Of a stretch of DNA of 64,000 nt, positions 34,571-44,069 are shown piece after piece. The translations under genes were made by a program, and so were the position numbers. The stretch is from contig MSED01000015.1 of the NCBI GenBank assembly GCA_002099365.1, forward strand, positions 2,542,001-2,606,000. The letters run 5' to 3'. The notes beneath the pieces were generated by a model. That model worked only from the letters and a program-made list of their open reading frames with translations, had not been told where the DNA came from and did no database searches. The stretch comes from Phialophora verrucosa. Taxonomy: Eukaryota; Ascomycota; Eurotiomycetes; Chaetothyriales; Herpotrichiellaceae. How positions within the stretch are numbered: the first letter of the stretch is position 1; each line of letters begins with the position of its first letter.

Positions 34571-36001
34571 TTACGCGTCAAGGTTCGCCCAGTCGAAGCT
34601 CGGTTCGTCGATCCCGGCCGGCGGGTCCCTCTCTATCGCTGTCGCGACAGACGGCTTCTGCTGGGATGCATGGTCGTTGGCAGCATGGGCGTCCCTCGCG
34701 CTATTCGTTGCCGGAAAAGCGTCGACGCCGGCGTCGGCACTCGCTTTCCTTGCCGCAGCGCGTTTCCGCAATCTTTCGCGAGCGGCCGCCGCGCGGTCAG
34801 GAGGAAGCCTCAAGGTTCCGCTATTAGAGGGACCGGTGCTCGTCGAGGATGCGGGAATGGACGTCGTTACAGGATCGGTCTGTTGAGAAGCAGCAGCACC
34901 GTGTGATTGCTTGGCGGAAGCCGTTGATGTGGATGTGGTTGTGGCCGGGGAGGAGCATCTTCGACGCAAGTCTGACGTCGCTTGCGAGGCGCTTTTCCCG
35001 GGCCTCAGGGCGAGGGACGGGCTCCTTCCGCGAGCTGTCAGGTTCTTCATCGCGTGGACCCGCACTGTGGTCTCGACTTTATCGACCTGGTCACGGACGT
35101 GGCCTCGATTCTTGGTCCTCAGTGCCGGGGATACAGCCTTCATTGTCGGCTTTTCGGCCTCACCAGTGCTCCTGTGTGCCTGTGTCCGCGTCCATGCCTC
35201 TGTCTCATTTTCGTCCTGCTCCTCGCGCTTGGCCGCGAGAAGCAGGTCTTTCTGTTCATGCGTAGGATCGAAGATACCGCGCTTGAGCCGCTGGTTTTGT
35301 TGTCTGAGTTCCTCGATCATGATCTTCAGCTCTTGGTTCTCGGCGTCCTTCTTCAATGCATACTCGCGCATCTTCTTTCCATAACGGATCAGCCGCTTCA
35401 TTTCTTTCTCTGTTTGAGCCATGTAGGCTTCGAGTGACCCAGGGGGAAGCGTGGATGATGGGGCTGTCAATGCCGTATTGCCGGCAGGTAGTTGCGCGGC
35501 ATCCTCTACTCGTTCTTCCGATGCAGTGTTGGATGCTCGCGACTGGGAGGACGATGGAAGGGGGCATGCGGACTTCGAGGGGCCCGCTGCTTGTGTCGTA
35601 TCTTTAGCTTCGGCATTGGCGGTGCGGCTGGTACCCACGACGGCGTCGGATTTTCGGATCTCTGGACTGACGCTTTTGAACTTGACATTGATATCCTTCA
35701 AGTACTTTGCTCTTGGCGTCGCGAGGCCCGGCGTCCTAAGAATGCCCTTTGTGGGAGAGAGGATGGCCTCTCCACCACTGCTGTCCCTCTTGCGCTTTTG
35801 TAATGGCGTGAGTCGGGGAGCATCTGTTAGGGCCATTTTTGTCTTTGTCGGCGAGCTCGCATATGTCGGTATCATGTTTTCTTTGTTGTCATATTCGGGG
35901 GACGAGTCAGGTGAAGCAAAGAAGAAGCTGCGGAGTGCGCGATAGGCGAACACGGGCGCCGGGGTTACTGGCCCTTCGAGGATAGTAGCTTCGCCGGGCA
36001 T
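34571..36001 (-). CDS. Cut12-like spindle pole body protein
   Basis: Single exon, 476 residues. The key region is SPTKGILRTPGLATPRAKYLKDINVKF (about residues 81-107), which resembles the Cut12-type GILRTPGT motif of spindle-pole proteins. A coiled coil at about 195-245 (EKEMKRLIRYGKKMREYALK and KDAENQELKIMIEELRQQN) matches the second part of the family pattern. The rest is disordered and rich in Ser, Thr and Ala. Fission yeast Cut12 sits at the spindle pole body and helps activate Polo kinase and insert the pole into the envelope. The assignment relies on motif recall and the coiled coil, so I regard it as probable only. An alternative is another chromosome-segregation scaffold with an LRTPG motif. 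Confidence 0.62.
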   Translation of the reverse strand: MPGEATILEGPVTPAPVFAYRALRSFFFASPDSSPEYDNKENMIPTYASSPTKTKMALTDAPRLTPLQKRKRDSSGGEAILSPTKGILRTPGLATPRAKYLKDINVKFKSVSPEIRKSDAVVGTSRTANAEAKDTTQAAGPSKSACPLPSSSQSRASNTASEERVEDAAQLPAGNTALTAPSSTLPPGSLEAYMAQTEKEMKRLIRYGKKMREYALKKDAENQELKIMIEELRQQNQRLKRGIFDPTHEQKDLLLAAKREEQDENETEAWTRTQAHRSTGEAEKPTMKAVSPALRTKNRGHVRDQVDKVETTVRVHAMKNLTARGRSPSLALRPGKSASQATSDLRRRCSSPATTTSTSTASAKQSHGAAASQQTDPVTTSIPASSTSTGPSNSGTLRLPPDRAAAARERLRKRAAARKASADAGVDAFPATNSARDAHAANDHASQQKPSVATAIERDPPAGIDEPSFDWANLDA

Positions 36002-36572
36002 TGTGGTAGGGTTAAGTATGCGAAGGCATACGACAGTGTGATGCTTTCTGAACAGTGTACTTTGTAGATGTTGTTAACACAAGGACGAGTTCGAGAATGT
36101 CGAATAATGGCGAATCCTGGTCGCGTTGTTGGTGTTTTTCCATTTGTGGTCTAGTGCGGGCCGTCGCTGGTGGGCAAGGCTCTTCATTCTCCCATCGTCT
36201 TCATTTCACTTTTGCCTCACCCACACCGCATCAACAGGTGATAGCACGACATTTGCACATCCTCTTTCGTTGATGATCCGTATCCGGTCTCCCAACTCGG
36301 CCATTTTATGGTTGGATAGGAGCTGGGGTGCAAGAAACACGCGTTGAGGCTTGTAACTGAGTAGCCTTCGGCGAGAGGATGTCATCTCAAGCACAGAACT
36401 GAAGAGTACGACAAAAGGCTACGAGCCGTTGATCAAAATCTCGTTCGACTCGAGCATTGCTGCTGTCTTCCAATACAATACATATCGTGAGTGCTCTACC
36501 TTCTTTCACAAGGCTAGCTTCGTCTACTCTGATTCCCACGAGGATATCCTCTGGCGATCTGGCGATACAAGC
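36002..36572. other. Spacer between the Cut12-like and FNT genes
   Basis: About 570 bp containing the promoter of the minus-strand Cut12-like gene and the 3' flank of the FNT remnant. No gene is supported. Confidence 0.5.
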
Positions 36573-37576
36573 CTAGCCTCCGCTTCTACCGCCACGGATA
36601 TCTTTCTGCGGACTTACACCTCTCAACGTCTCTTCGTCACCTGTCTTCCTACTTCCAAGATCAACGGGGCCGCTGGCAGAACCCCCGTATGGCACGCCAT
36701 CAATTAAGATTGTATCCTCGCCAACCCCTTGTAGATACTGATACCAATAATACCTGAAGACTGGTCAGCTGCAGTTCAGTGTACTTTTTTAGACCAACTT
36801 ACGCTCCGACAAACAAAGCCCCTCCGATGATATTTCCGAGGCCGGCCGGGATGATACCTTTCCAAATGTACAGCCCAATGCTAATCCCTAGAGCGTCTTG
36901 CCAAATGCCTGTCGGGACGAAAAACATGTTCGCGACAACATGGTCGAATCCGAGAGACACGAAAGCGAAGGTCGGCCACCAGATACCTGAAGCACACGTC
37001 AACGGAGCTCGAGGACACGGCCACATGTGCTGGTCATACCAACTATCTTGCTGAAATATTCTCGGCCGGACATACCCAGGTAGCAAGCTAGACAGACCAG
37101 CCATTCGGCGCCAATACAATACCGCCGTAGCCAGTAATGAGCGCCACGATGAACAGAGACCCCGCCAGATTGCCCCAGAACGTCACAACCCAATGAATCA
37201 GCATCTTAAGCAGGCTGAGACGTCGGTGAAATACAGCCACTGTGGTGAACTGTTGATGTGAAGTCAGCACACTTTCTATCGTCCCAACATTGGAGCGTAC
37301 CATGAAGCTGCCGGTGCACAAATCAGCACCAGTGAGCACGATCATGCACAGCCCGTATGGAAACACCAACGCCGACACCGTTCGAATCAAGCCAGGGGCG
37401 TGCTCCTGGTACCAAGGAGACGCATTTGTGGACAAGGCAGTGGCACAGGCGAATGCTAACAGACATCCAGCCGACACCGAACTAAAGAATACCTTGTCCA
37501 GCCGCATGTTGCCCTTGAGGACACCGGTCCGAGAGACTATCTCGGCCGTCTCTTGAGGACTGTAGCAGTTGTACAT
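36573..37576 (-). pseudogene. Formate/nitrite transporter (FNT) gene with internal deletion and frameshift
   Basis: The gene reads on the minus strand: 37576-37301, then 37249 onward, then a segment ending at 37040, then 36986-36803 and 36753-36573. The introns (51, 53 and 49 bp) have good borders. The start gives MYNCYSPQETAEIVSRTGVL, and later parts give TALSTNASPWYQEHAPGLIR, LTGADLCTGSFM-FTTVAVFHRRLS, TFWGNLAGSLFIVALITGYGG, IGAEWLVCLACYLGMSGRE and GIWWPTFAFVSLGFDHVVANMFF. The last exon gives AYYWYQYLQG and a short tail. All are clear FNT signatures. Between TGYGG (37132-37122) and IGAEW (37115-37101) the family normally has a loop and helix of roughly 35-45 residues. Here they abut, in different frames. 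A real intron cannot fit. The gene is therefore probably inactive, unless this is an assembly error. Apart from this it has no premature stop. Confidence 0.8.
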
Positions 37577-39102
37577 GGCGACGGCTGGCAAGCCTGAGGG
37601 ATGTATCCAAGAAGGGGTGAATGAAAAGAAGCAAGAAGGCCATGTTTGCTAGAAGATACCCCGAACGTCTTATGAAGTTTGGAGCCACGGCCCTGTCATT
37701 CGTGGCGGATGCAACTCTGCAGACCCATTAAAATCCCCGAATAGATGGTAGGGATACAGTATCTGCATTGGTACATACAAGCTCTCGCGCATCAGCGTCG
37801 ACAAGTCCTCTGAACGGTCCGTTTCAAGAACCAACCATTTGGCACCATCGGAATCTGGAATCAGAATCACTGCTCGACCGGGTCACGGTATTCCCGGCGA
37901 GGTCACCAAGCATGCACCATCAGCGCCATCTTGAGCAAAGCCAACATAAGCCCTTGTCGCTCACGCTATTTGGGACGCCCGTTGAACTCCATCAAGATAA
38001 GCGCAAGGCTGGTGTCTGGACGACACTGCACGACTGACGAGTGTGGCTTGGGAGATCACCTCAGCGGCTGTTGAGCATGCTTGGCTTGGTGTCCCGGTAG
38101 CTGGACGTGACAGCCGACGCACAGTCGTGCCGTCATGTCCAGAAGTCTTATCAATGGAGGAAAGGGTGGATGGAGGCTTTGGAGGGTGTCTTGGACGTGA
38201 GGCTCCTGGCTGGGCTGGCGTCCCTGGAGATGCACGCCACGCGCCAAGGCTTCAGAATCCCATCTTTGATAAGGGTGGGAATCTCACATCTCGAACATCT
38301 ATGGACAGGATTGCCATTCTGGCGGCAGGCTGTCACTTCTAGGGTACGAGTACTGTGTTGTGTTCGGCGTGTTGATCACTTGATGCATGAGCTACCGTAC
38401 GAGTACTAGACCAGGTTGGAAGCTTGGCCATTGGATAGAGACTTGCTGATTGGCGAAGGAGCAGGGGTTCTACAGACGTCGAGATAAGCCCCAGGCACAG
38501 GATCTGATCTTTTCCAAACTCATAGCAACCACTGTGATAATGTCGAGTGAAGAAAGTGGAGGCCCCGTTCGAGACGTCTCTGAATCAATCGCCATTTCAA
38601 TGAAGCCAAGTCATCACTGAATTACTGTAGCGGTCTTTCTCTAGACTCGTACTCTGACGACGCCACGACACCATATGCAGAAGTGTTAGCCTTGCAGACC
38701 TTCCAGATCACTCACTGCCTAGGCTTCATTTTCTGTATCCGTCACGAAGAGTAGACGCAGATATAGATAGAGGTACCCGTCGACGCGGCATCCTCGCAGC
38801 ACGAGCGTCTCTGTCGAAAGCGAGTCATGTCCTTCGTCCGTTCCTTTGACTGCCCTGGGCGGCTTCGTTGGATTGAGAATGTGTGACTGTGGTTTCACGG
38901 ACTGGGGTGCTAGGTATGGGAGTTGCTCTGCACTCTCTGCTCTGCTTCGTTCTGCTCTGCTCTTCTCTTCTCGTCGCTGTTGGGTGGGACAGTTGAATGA
39001 TGGGACAGTTCGATGGTGGGCATGCATGGACATATGAAAGTACATAGCCGTTCGCTAACGCATGTGTCTTCACAACGGCGTCAGCAACACCCAACCTGGT
39101 CG
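37577..39102. other. Intergenic, no supported gene
   Basis: About 1.5 kb holding the promoter side of the FNT remnant and the 3' flank of CDC123. A CTCTGCT-type repeat lies at 38930-38965. The short reading frames carry no domain. Confidence 0.45.
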
Positions 39103-40449
39103 TCAAGTCCGTTCATCATCTGTGTCTGTCTCAGTGTCTGTGTCCGTCCCCCGCTGTTGGCTCTCCATGACCCTCTTCCACTCCTCCATCATGTCCTTCA
39201 TGCCTCCTGGGGCGAGGCTAGCGTCCACGACATCCCTGGGCAGTTTATGCGCCGAGTATTTCGTCGCCGAGAACTGGTATGCTTCTGGGTCGTCGCGGTT
39301 GACGAGCCGGAATTCAGGAACGAAGATTGTTTCGGCGTCGGCGTCGGAATCCGCGACCGATTCATCGCCTTGATCCTGCTCCCGCTCCTGCTCCTGCTCC
39401 TGCTCCAGTTCCCGCTCCCGCGCCGAGAATGCCCGACACGTCTTCTGAGACGCGATTGTCAGTCGTACGAAATCCTGGCGACCGTAGTCTCCATCTGCTG
39501 CTGACTGTGTCTCTGGCTGTGACCGTGCCGAGTTCGACTCTCTCTGCGACTGTTCTGTCCGCTCCACTTCAGGAACGTCCAAGGTCAACAGCTCCAACCA
39601 CGAAAACAGGAGCGGATCAGTCCTTGGCGCCCAAGGATTCACGTCGATCAGCCAGACCTTGTCGTGCGGCGGCGGAATATACACGTCCACGACGAAGTTC
39701 TCGTCCGGAAACCCTCCCAGCTTGTGGTCGACAAACTCGCAAATCAGCCTGCCGAACCGCTCGCGCAACTCGAACAGGAAGTCGAAGTGGTTCATCTCGC
39801 GCTGAGAGATGGCGATCACGCGGCGCTGGCGCACGAAACACCGGAATTCCAGACTGGGGTTGAGGTTGAACGCCTTGCGCAGGACCAAGTGGTAGGGCAC
39901 ACTCGGGAAAGGGGATTCCCCAGCCAGAGCGGAGAGGTCACACCCGTCAAAGGCGTGCTCCAGGTCGTGGGTGATGAAGTCGCTAGATTTGAGGAGGAGG
40001 TAGATGTCATTCGGGGTCCGACACTCCATGTCGTTGGTGGTGGCGATCCAGGTGGCGTCCTTGGGCGCGGACCAGTTCAGCTTCGGGACCACCTTGCCGC
40101 CTAGGTCTTTGATTGTCGCGGCAATGGTGGTGTGGACGTCCGGCCAGCTTTCAGAAGGGTCGGGCTCTGCGTCTGCATCGTCGGGCTCCTCGTCGTCGTA
40201 GCCTGAGTCTTCGGCATCGGCGGTCGGGGATTTGTGTTCGGGAGGCAGGATGATGCCGTCGGCGCGGAGATAGTCCAGGAACGGTTGCGAGAGGGGGATA
40301 AGTCTTGCTTTGGGTGTCAAGGATCGGAAGCGGGGATACCATGAGTGGAAGGACGTGTTGAGGATGTGTTGGGGGGTGACTGGAGGGAAGGGCAACGTGG
40401 TGATGGGAGGTTTTTGTTCCAGCCTCTCTTGCTCCTGTAGTTCGGTCAT
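39103..40449 (-). CDS. CDC123: CDC123, eIF2 assembly factor (D123 family)
   Basis: Single exon, 448 residues from the ATG at 40449. The longer upstream frame lacks conservation and runs into the transposon. The D123 fold (ATP-grasp related) is evident: FHSWYPRFRSLTPKARLIPL near the start, KLNWSAPKDATWI, NDIYLLLKSSDFITHDL, LVLRKAFNLNPSLEFRCFV, and the nucleotide- and metal-binding end VDVYIPPPHDKVWLIDVNPWAPRTDPLLFSW. Cdc123 binds eIF2 gamma and drives assembly of the eIF2 heterotrimer, so it is essential for translation start and cell-cycle entry. The C-terminal tail has an insertion of Glu/Gln repeats (EQEQEQ) and an acidic end. A RIP-mutated DNA transposon starts 201 bp upstream of the ATG and may have changed the promoter. 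Confidence 0.94.
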   Translation of the reverse strand: MTELQEQERLEQKPPITTLPFPPVTPQHILNTSFHSWYPRFRSLTPKARLIPLSQPFLDYLRADGIILPPEHKSPTADAEDSGYDDEEPDDADAEPDPSESWPDVHTTIAATIKDLGGKVVPKLNWSAPKDATWIATTNDMECRTPNDIYLLLKSSDFITHDLEHAFDGCDLSALAGESPFPSVPYHLVLRKAFNLNPSLEFRCFVRQRRVIAISQREMNHFDFLFELRERFGRLICEFVDHKLGGFPDENFVVDVYIPPPHDKVWLIDVNPWAPRTDPLLFSWLELLTLDVPEVERTEQSQRESNSARSQPETQSAADGDYGRQDFVRLTIASQKTCRAFSARERELEQEQEQEREQDQGDESVADSDADAETIFVPEFRLVNRDDPEAYQFSATKYSAHKLPRDVVDASLAPGGMKDMMEEWKRVMESQQRGTDTDTETDTDDERT

Positions 40450-40641
40450 GGCGAGAGGATGTGCTTGTCCGAACGATATGGTTTGATAGCGACCAACATT
40501 GAATGTCTTGAGTTCTTGGATAGAAATCAGAGTCATCAAAAGGACTGGGAGTCCGGGTCGCCACGCAGCCTTGTGCCGCTTGGCGAGACATGATTGGCAG
40601 CCTTGCTGGAAGATTCTCGCACGTTTTACTGAGAGTTGGTC
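40450..40641. promoter_or_regulatory. Remaining CDC123 proximal upstream region
   Basis: Only 192 bp separate the CDC123 start codon from the target duplication of the inserted transposon (40642-40649). This stretch, and possibly the transposon end, must supply the core promoter and 5' leader. No TATA box or other element is clear. Confidence 0.4.
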
Positions 40642-40649
40642 ATCTAGAG
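40642..40649. repeat. Target-site duplication, left copy
   Basis: ATCTAGAG directly abuts the left inverted repeat. The same octamer in the same orientation abuts the right inverted repeat at 43471-43478. Confidence 0.85.
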
Positions 40650-40709
40650 CGGGATGTATGCGGACACACCTCTTGGCACTTATTTCGTACCGCACTTATT
40701 TCGGTTAAA
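40650..40709. repeat. Left terminal inverted repeat of the MULE
   Basis: It begins CGGGATGTATGCGGACACAC and ends near TTTCGGTTAAA. It matches the reverse complement of 43411-43470 at all but about three positions. It contains the 12-mer GCACTTATTTCG twice, separated by four bases, a likely transposase-binding site. Confidence 0.9.
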
Positions 40710-43410
40710 CCTTTGCCGGACTTCGGCCGGAGCCTTTTTGTACGGGCCGTACAGCCAAATGAACTCCTGTTGTAGTGCTATATATTCTCTCACTGTAATA
40801 TATATAACCTCGCCGTCGCACCTCGCCGTCGCCTCTTTTAGTGGTGGTATCATAAAACTTAGCCTCGTCATTCAGCCTTATGCGCCTCTTGGGACTCCTC
40901 GATCTCGCTCAGGGCCCTCGATTCTAGATATTTCTTTATGTGAGCTCTCCGCCTCTTCTCTCTGCCTAGTCTTGGGGGCGCGGTCGAACTCGGTAGCTTA
41001 TATACGGAAGCAAGCGAAGGTGAGGCCTCTGGGGACGGTGTCCGGCGCAGGCGAGGCCTCTCTACGGTGGTAGGTGTGCGGATTAGTAGAGGCTAAATTT
41101 GGTGTAGTGGTGTAATAGCCCGTGTAATAGTCTAAGCTGCTGCTATATGTACCTCTTCGGCCTGTTCGCGAGCTTACTAACGCTACTGTCTCTCTACCAG
41201 TTTATTCGCTGTAAGGCCTCGCGTATCCGCCTTCTCGTATATCTTCTTCTTTACCTAGGTGCGTTTTAGTATAGGGTCTAGGTTTAGTACTATCTCTTAC
41301 TGCCGAGACTATTAGTCTAGTAGTCCTTAAATAGTAGGTGGTATCTAAGGTCGGGGGGGAGGAGGTAGAGGAGGTGGACGCGAATAGTCTATAGAAGGCT
41401 TTTAGTTCGTTAGTTTAAATAGTATACTACTACTATCGAGCTACTATCGAGGATAATAGAGAGACTATAGTAAGGCGTCTTTAGTAGTCTAAAATAGGTA
41501 TAAATAATAAATATAAGGAAGCTTAAATTATAGTAATAACTAATATATATACTAAGCGCCTATTTAAGGCGGGTTTATAAGGCCTATTCTATTTAGTTCC
41601 TCTTATTTATTTGCGATTATCTAAAGGGCGAAGTTAGTAATCGTTATACGGAGGTTTATAAAGATAGACGCCTATACTAGAGGGGTATATACTATAAAGT
41701 CTCTTTCTTTATATACCTCTATATTGTTAATTAGCTATATAATTATTTAAGCTAACGTCGTTATAGATATCTTAAGACTAAGTTAGCCGTTCGTTATTAA
41801 CTTAAGGACTATATAGTAAGACTTTAACCTTTAACTTAAATAATAGCCTAGATTAAAGTTTAATTGAGTATAATACTAAATAACTCTATCCTCTTTTAGT
41901 TACTATATTACTAGAATATACTCTTTAGAGGGCCTCTTTAGACGGGTATAGAGGCTAGTACGGTTTGTCTCGAGGTCTTCTGTAGTAGTTGATTGAATAT
42001 ATCTCTAGGTAAGGTCTTTTAGATTAGGTATCTTAAGGCCCTTCGAGTCCTGGCCGCTAGTAATCTTAAGGTAAGTGTAATCCTTTCGAAATCTGGCGTA
42101 TATTGCCTCGGCGGTATACTACGCGTATATCTAGTGTTTAGCCTCCGGAAACTACTCGGTAAGAGATAAAAGAATGGCCTTAGCCTAGTTAGAGATGACG
42201 ATAACGGGTGGTGCTGTTTTGGGAGGCTAGTGTGCCTTTAGAGACTTCTAAAAGAAGGAATAAGAGGTATAGTCTTCGCCTTTATAATATAAGAAGGTAA
42301 TTAGGAAGGTATTACTATTTAAGAGTATACTAATAGCGACGATAATCGGTAATCTTACCTTATTTATATTAAAGGTTGTATTAATAATATATATAGAACT
42401 AGTAATATATTATATATTCGCCGTTATTAATTTTAGGTGCGTAAACTAAATCTAAAGAAGCTTCTTATTAATTATTTTACTAGATTTATCGATAGTCTTA
42501 TTAATACGGTATCTATAGATAAAGCTAGTGATATTTAGCGCGTATAGAAGGCCTTTAATTATCTTATCGTCTTTACTATTTAAGGTTTAGTGTTTTTAAA
42601 GGTTATAGTACTTACGCTATATAAGAGATAACTTAGTACTATTAACTGTATTAAGGACTTAGCGACTAAGCGAATATAGTAATATCGCGATACGGTAGGC
42701 TTTAGCGTATACCTTAAGGACTTAGTAAGCTTTAAGACGTTCGCGGTAGCGTTAGTATATAAGAGGGTTAGTCGCTAGAGGGTAGTTATTATAAACTATC
42801 GATTTAACTATTAAGATAAAGCCCTTCTTACTATTATTACGCTTCCCGATTACCTTCTATAACACTAAATAAGACTAGCGATAATTAGTCTATCGGACGA
42901 CCGTATAGTGTTTACGCTTACCAACAACCTTTCCCTCCTTATCCCTCTTAATCGACGACGAAAGATGCTTAGTATTACGGGTCTTAGTACTATAATAACT
43001 ACAAGTAAAAGTCGCCCTAGGGTGGGGCTTACGAGCTAAATTAGTAATAATAATGTTAAAACCTTAAGATAAAGAGAAGGTAATAAGACGGTTCTAGTAC
43101 TTATCGATCGAGTTATATACCTCACTAGTTATAGGCTCTATTAGCTATATAGGGGGGTATAAGTTAATAGTCTATTCGATAATAAATCGAAGGCTGTCTA
43201 GGTAGTCTTTATATGCCCTCTAGGGCCGAGATTAACCAGCAGAAGATATGCTGTACTGGAACGACGAAAATACTAAGGGTTGTCTATATAAAGTCGGCGG
43301 CGGCGAGGTCTGGCGGCGGCGAGGTATGTAATACGGTCACTTTCTAAAGAGATTTCGCAGATACCGATATTTGTGTGGTGGAACCCGCTAACTTTAGGTA
43401 CGAGCGAAAA

Positions 43411-43470
43411 TTTAACCGAAATAAGTGCGGTACGAAATAAGTGCTAAGAGGTGTGTCTGTATACATCCCG
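43411..43470. repeat. Right terminal inverted repeat of the MULE
   Basis: Its reverse complement begins CGGGATGTATACAGACACAC. Where it differs from the left repeat it has A for G in that orientation, as expected from C:G to T:A change. It keeps both copies of GCACTTATTTCG. Confidence 0.9.
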
Positions 43471-43478
43471 ATCTAGAG
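43471..43478. repeat. Target-site duplication, right copy
   Basis: ATCTAGAG, identical to the left copy at 40642-40649. Confidence 0.85.
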
Positions 43479-44069
43479 TGCCTCGCCCTCGCTGGCCAAG
43501 ATATGCTCTGATGTTCAAAGGACCTTCTGTACTGGGCGCGGAGTATTACAGACCTCGTTCGTCCTGGAGCGCCATTCTTAACCGATATATGGATGGAAGG
43601 CTGTTCATCGCTGCCTGGCAATCCAACGTCGTTGGATTAGGATACGCCGTCCGATCTTGGTTCGAGGAAGCACAAGGTCAGTCAGCGTTAAATAACTAAA
43701 TAGTTGATTATCAACATCGCATGCCCTTTTGTCGGTGGGGTCATCCTCGAACTCGTCGTTAAATGTCCTAACTGGTGTAACTATAGAAGATCGTGCTGTT
43801 ATCCCGCGTAGCTTCGTTCTAGTACATGACTCCTGCTCATCGCTAGCGGCAAAAGCTCATCAGCTTTCTAGTCTCTCTTTCCCAGGCACGCTTCTGTGTT
43901 CAGCAGCATTGCACTACATAAAATAATCTCATGATGTATCGTAGCTCGGTTCTGCCGTGGTGTTGTAATTCCTTACAACAGGCTCATGCGCAACGGCGGT
44001 CTTCGGGGTCACCTCGAGCACTCTCCTCCATTAACCCAGGCAATGTCCCTGTGGTGGTCGTGATTCTGC
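43479..44069. other. Spacer between the transposon and the 899-residue gene
   Basis: About 590 bp on the far side of the insertion. Before insertion this was probably the distal promoter of CDC123 plus the 3' flank of the next minus-strand gene. No gene is supported. Confidence 0.45.

Larger units (their letters stand above)
40650..43470. mobile_element. RIP-degenerated Mutator-like (MULE) DNA transposon remnant
   Basis: The 2821 bp element has 60 bp terminal inverted repeats at both ends and an 8 bp target duplication. The interior from about 41100 to 43200 is AT-rich and almost free of CA and TG dinucleotides (none in 41401-41580) while CG remains, the mark of RIP. On the minus strand around 42250-42100 a broken reading frame recalls the MULE transposase core: GEDYTSYSFF, then PPVIVIS, then FPEAKH followed by stop-IYA-stop-Y. 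Stops lie where Gln and Trp codons (CAG, TGG) would mutate by RIP, and the pattern fits the family's KHQxCxWH signature. No intact transposase remains, so it cannot move on its own. Subterminal CCTCGCCG-type motifs occur in pairs at both ends. Confidence 0.85.

Noticed and set aside
22203..37576. Secondary-metabolite gene cluster (monooxygenase, MFS exporter, dehydrogenase)
   Set aside because: No PKS, NRPS, terpene cyclase or DMATS backbone enzyme is present. The genes are far apart and mixed with housekeeping genes.
40450..40695. Longer N-terminus for CDC123 starting inside the transposon end
   Set aside because: The extra 82 residues lack conservation and derive partly from the inverted repeat. 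The ATG at 40449 matches the start of the family domain.
41100..43200. AT-rich interval as a centromere or an isochore boundary
   Set aside because: It is bounded to the base by inverted repeats and a target duplication and is only 2.8 kb, so a RIP-mutated transposon explains it.
40650..43470. hAT-family assignment from the 8 bp target duplication
   Set aside because: 8 bp fits hAT, but the 60 bp repeats and the transposase fossil resembling the MULE core fit Mutator-like elements better.
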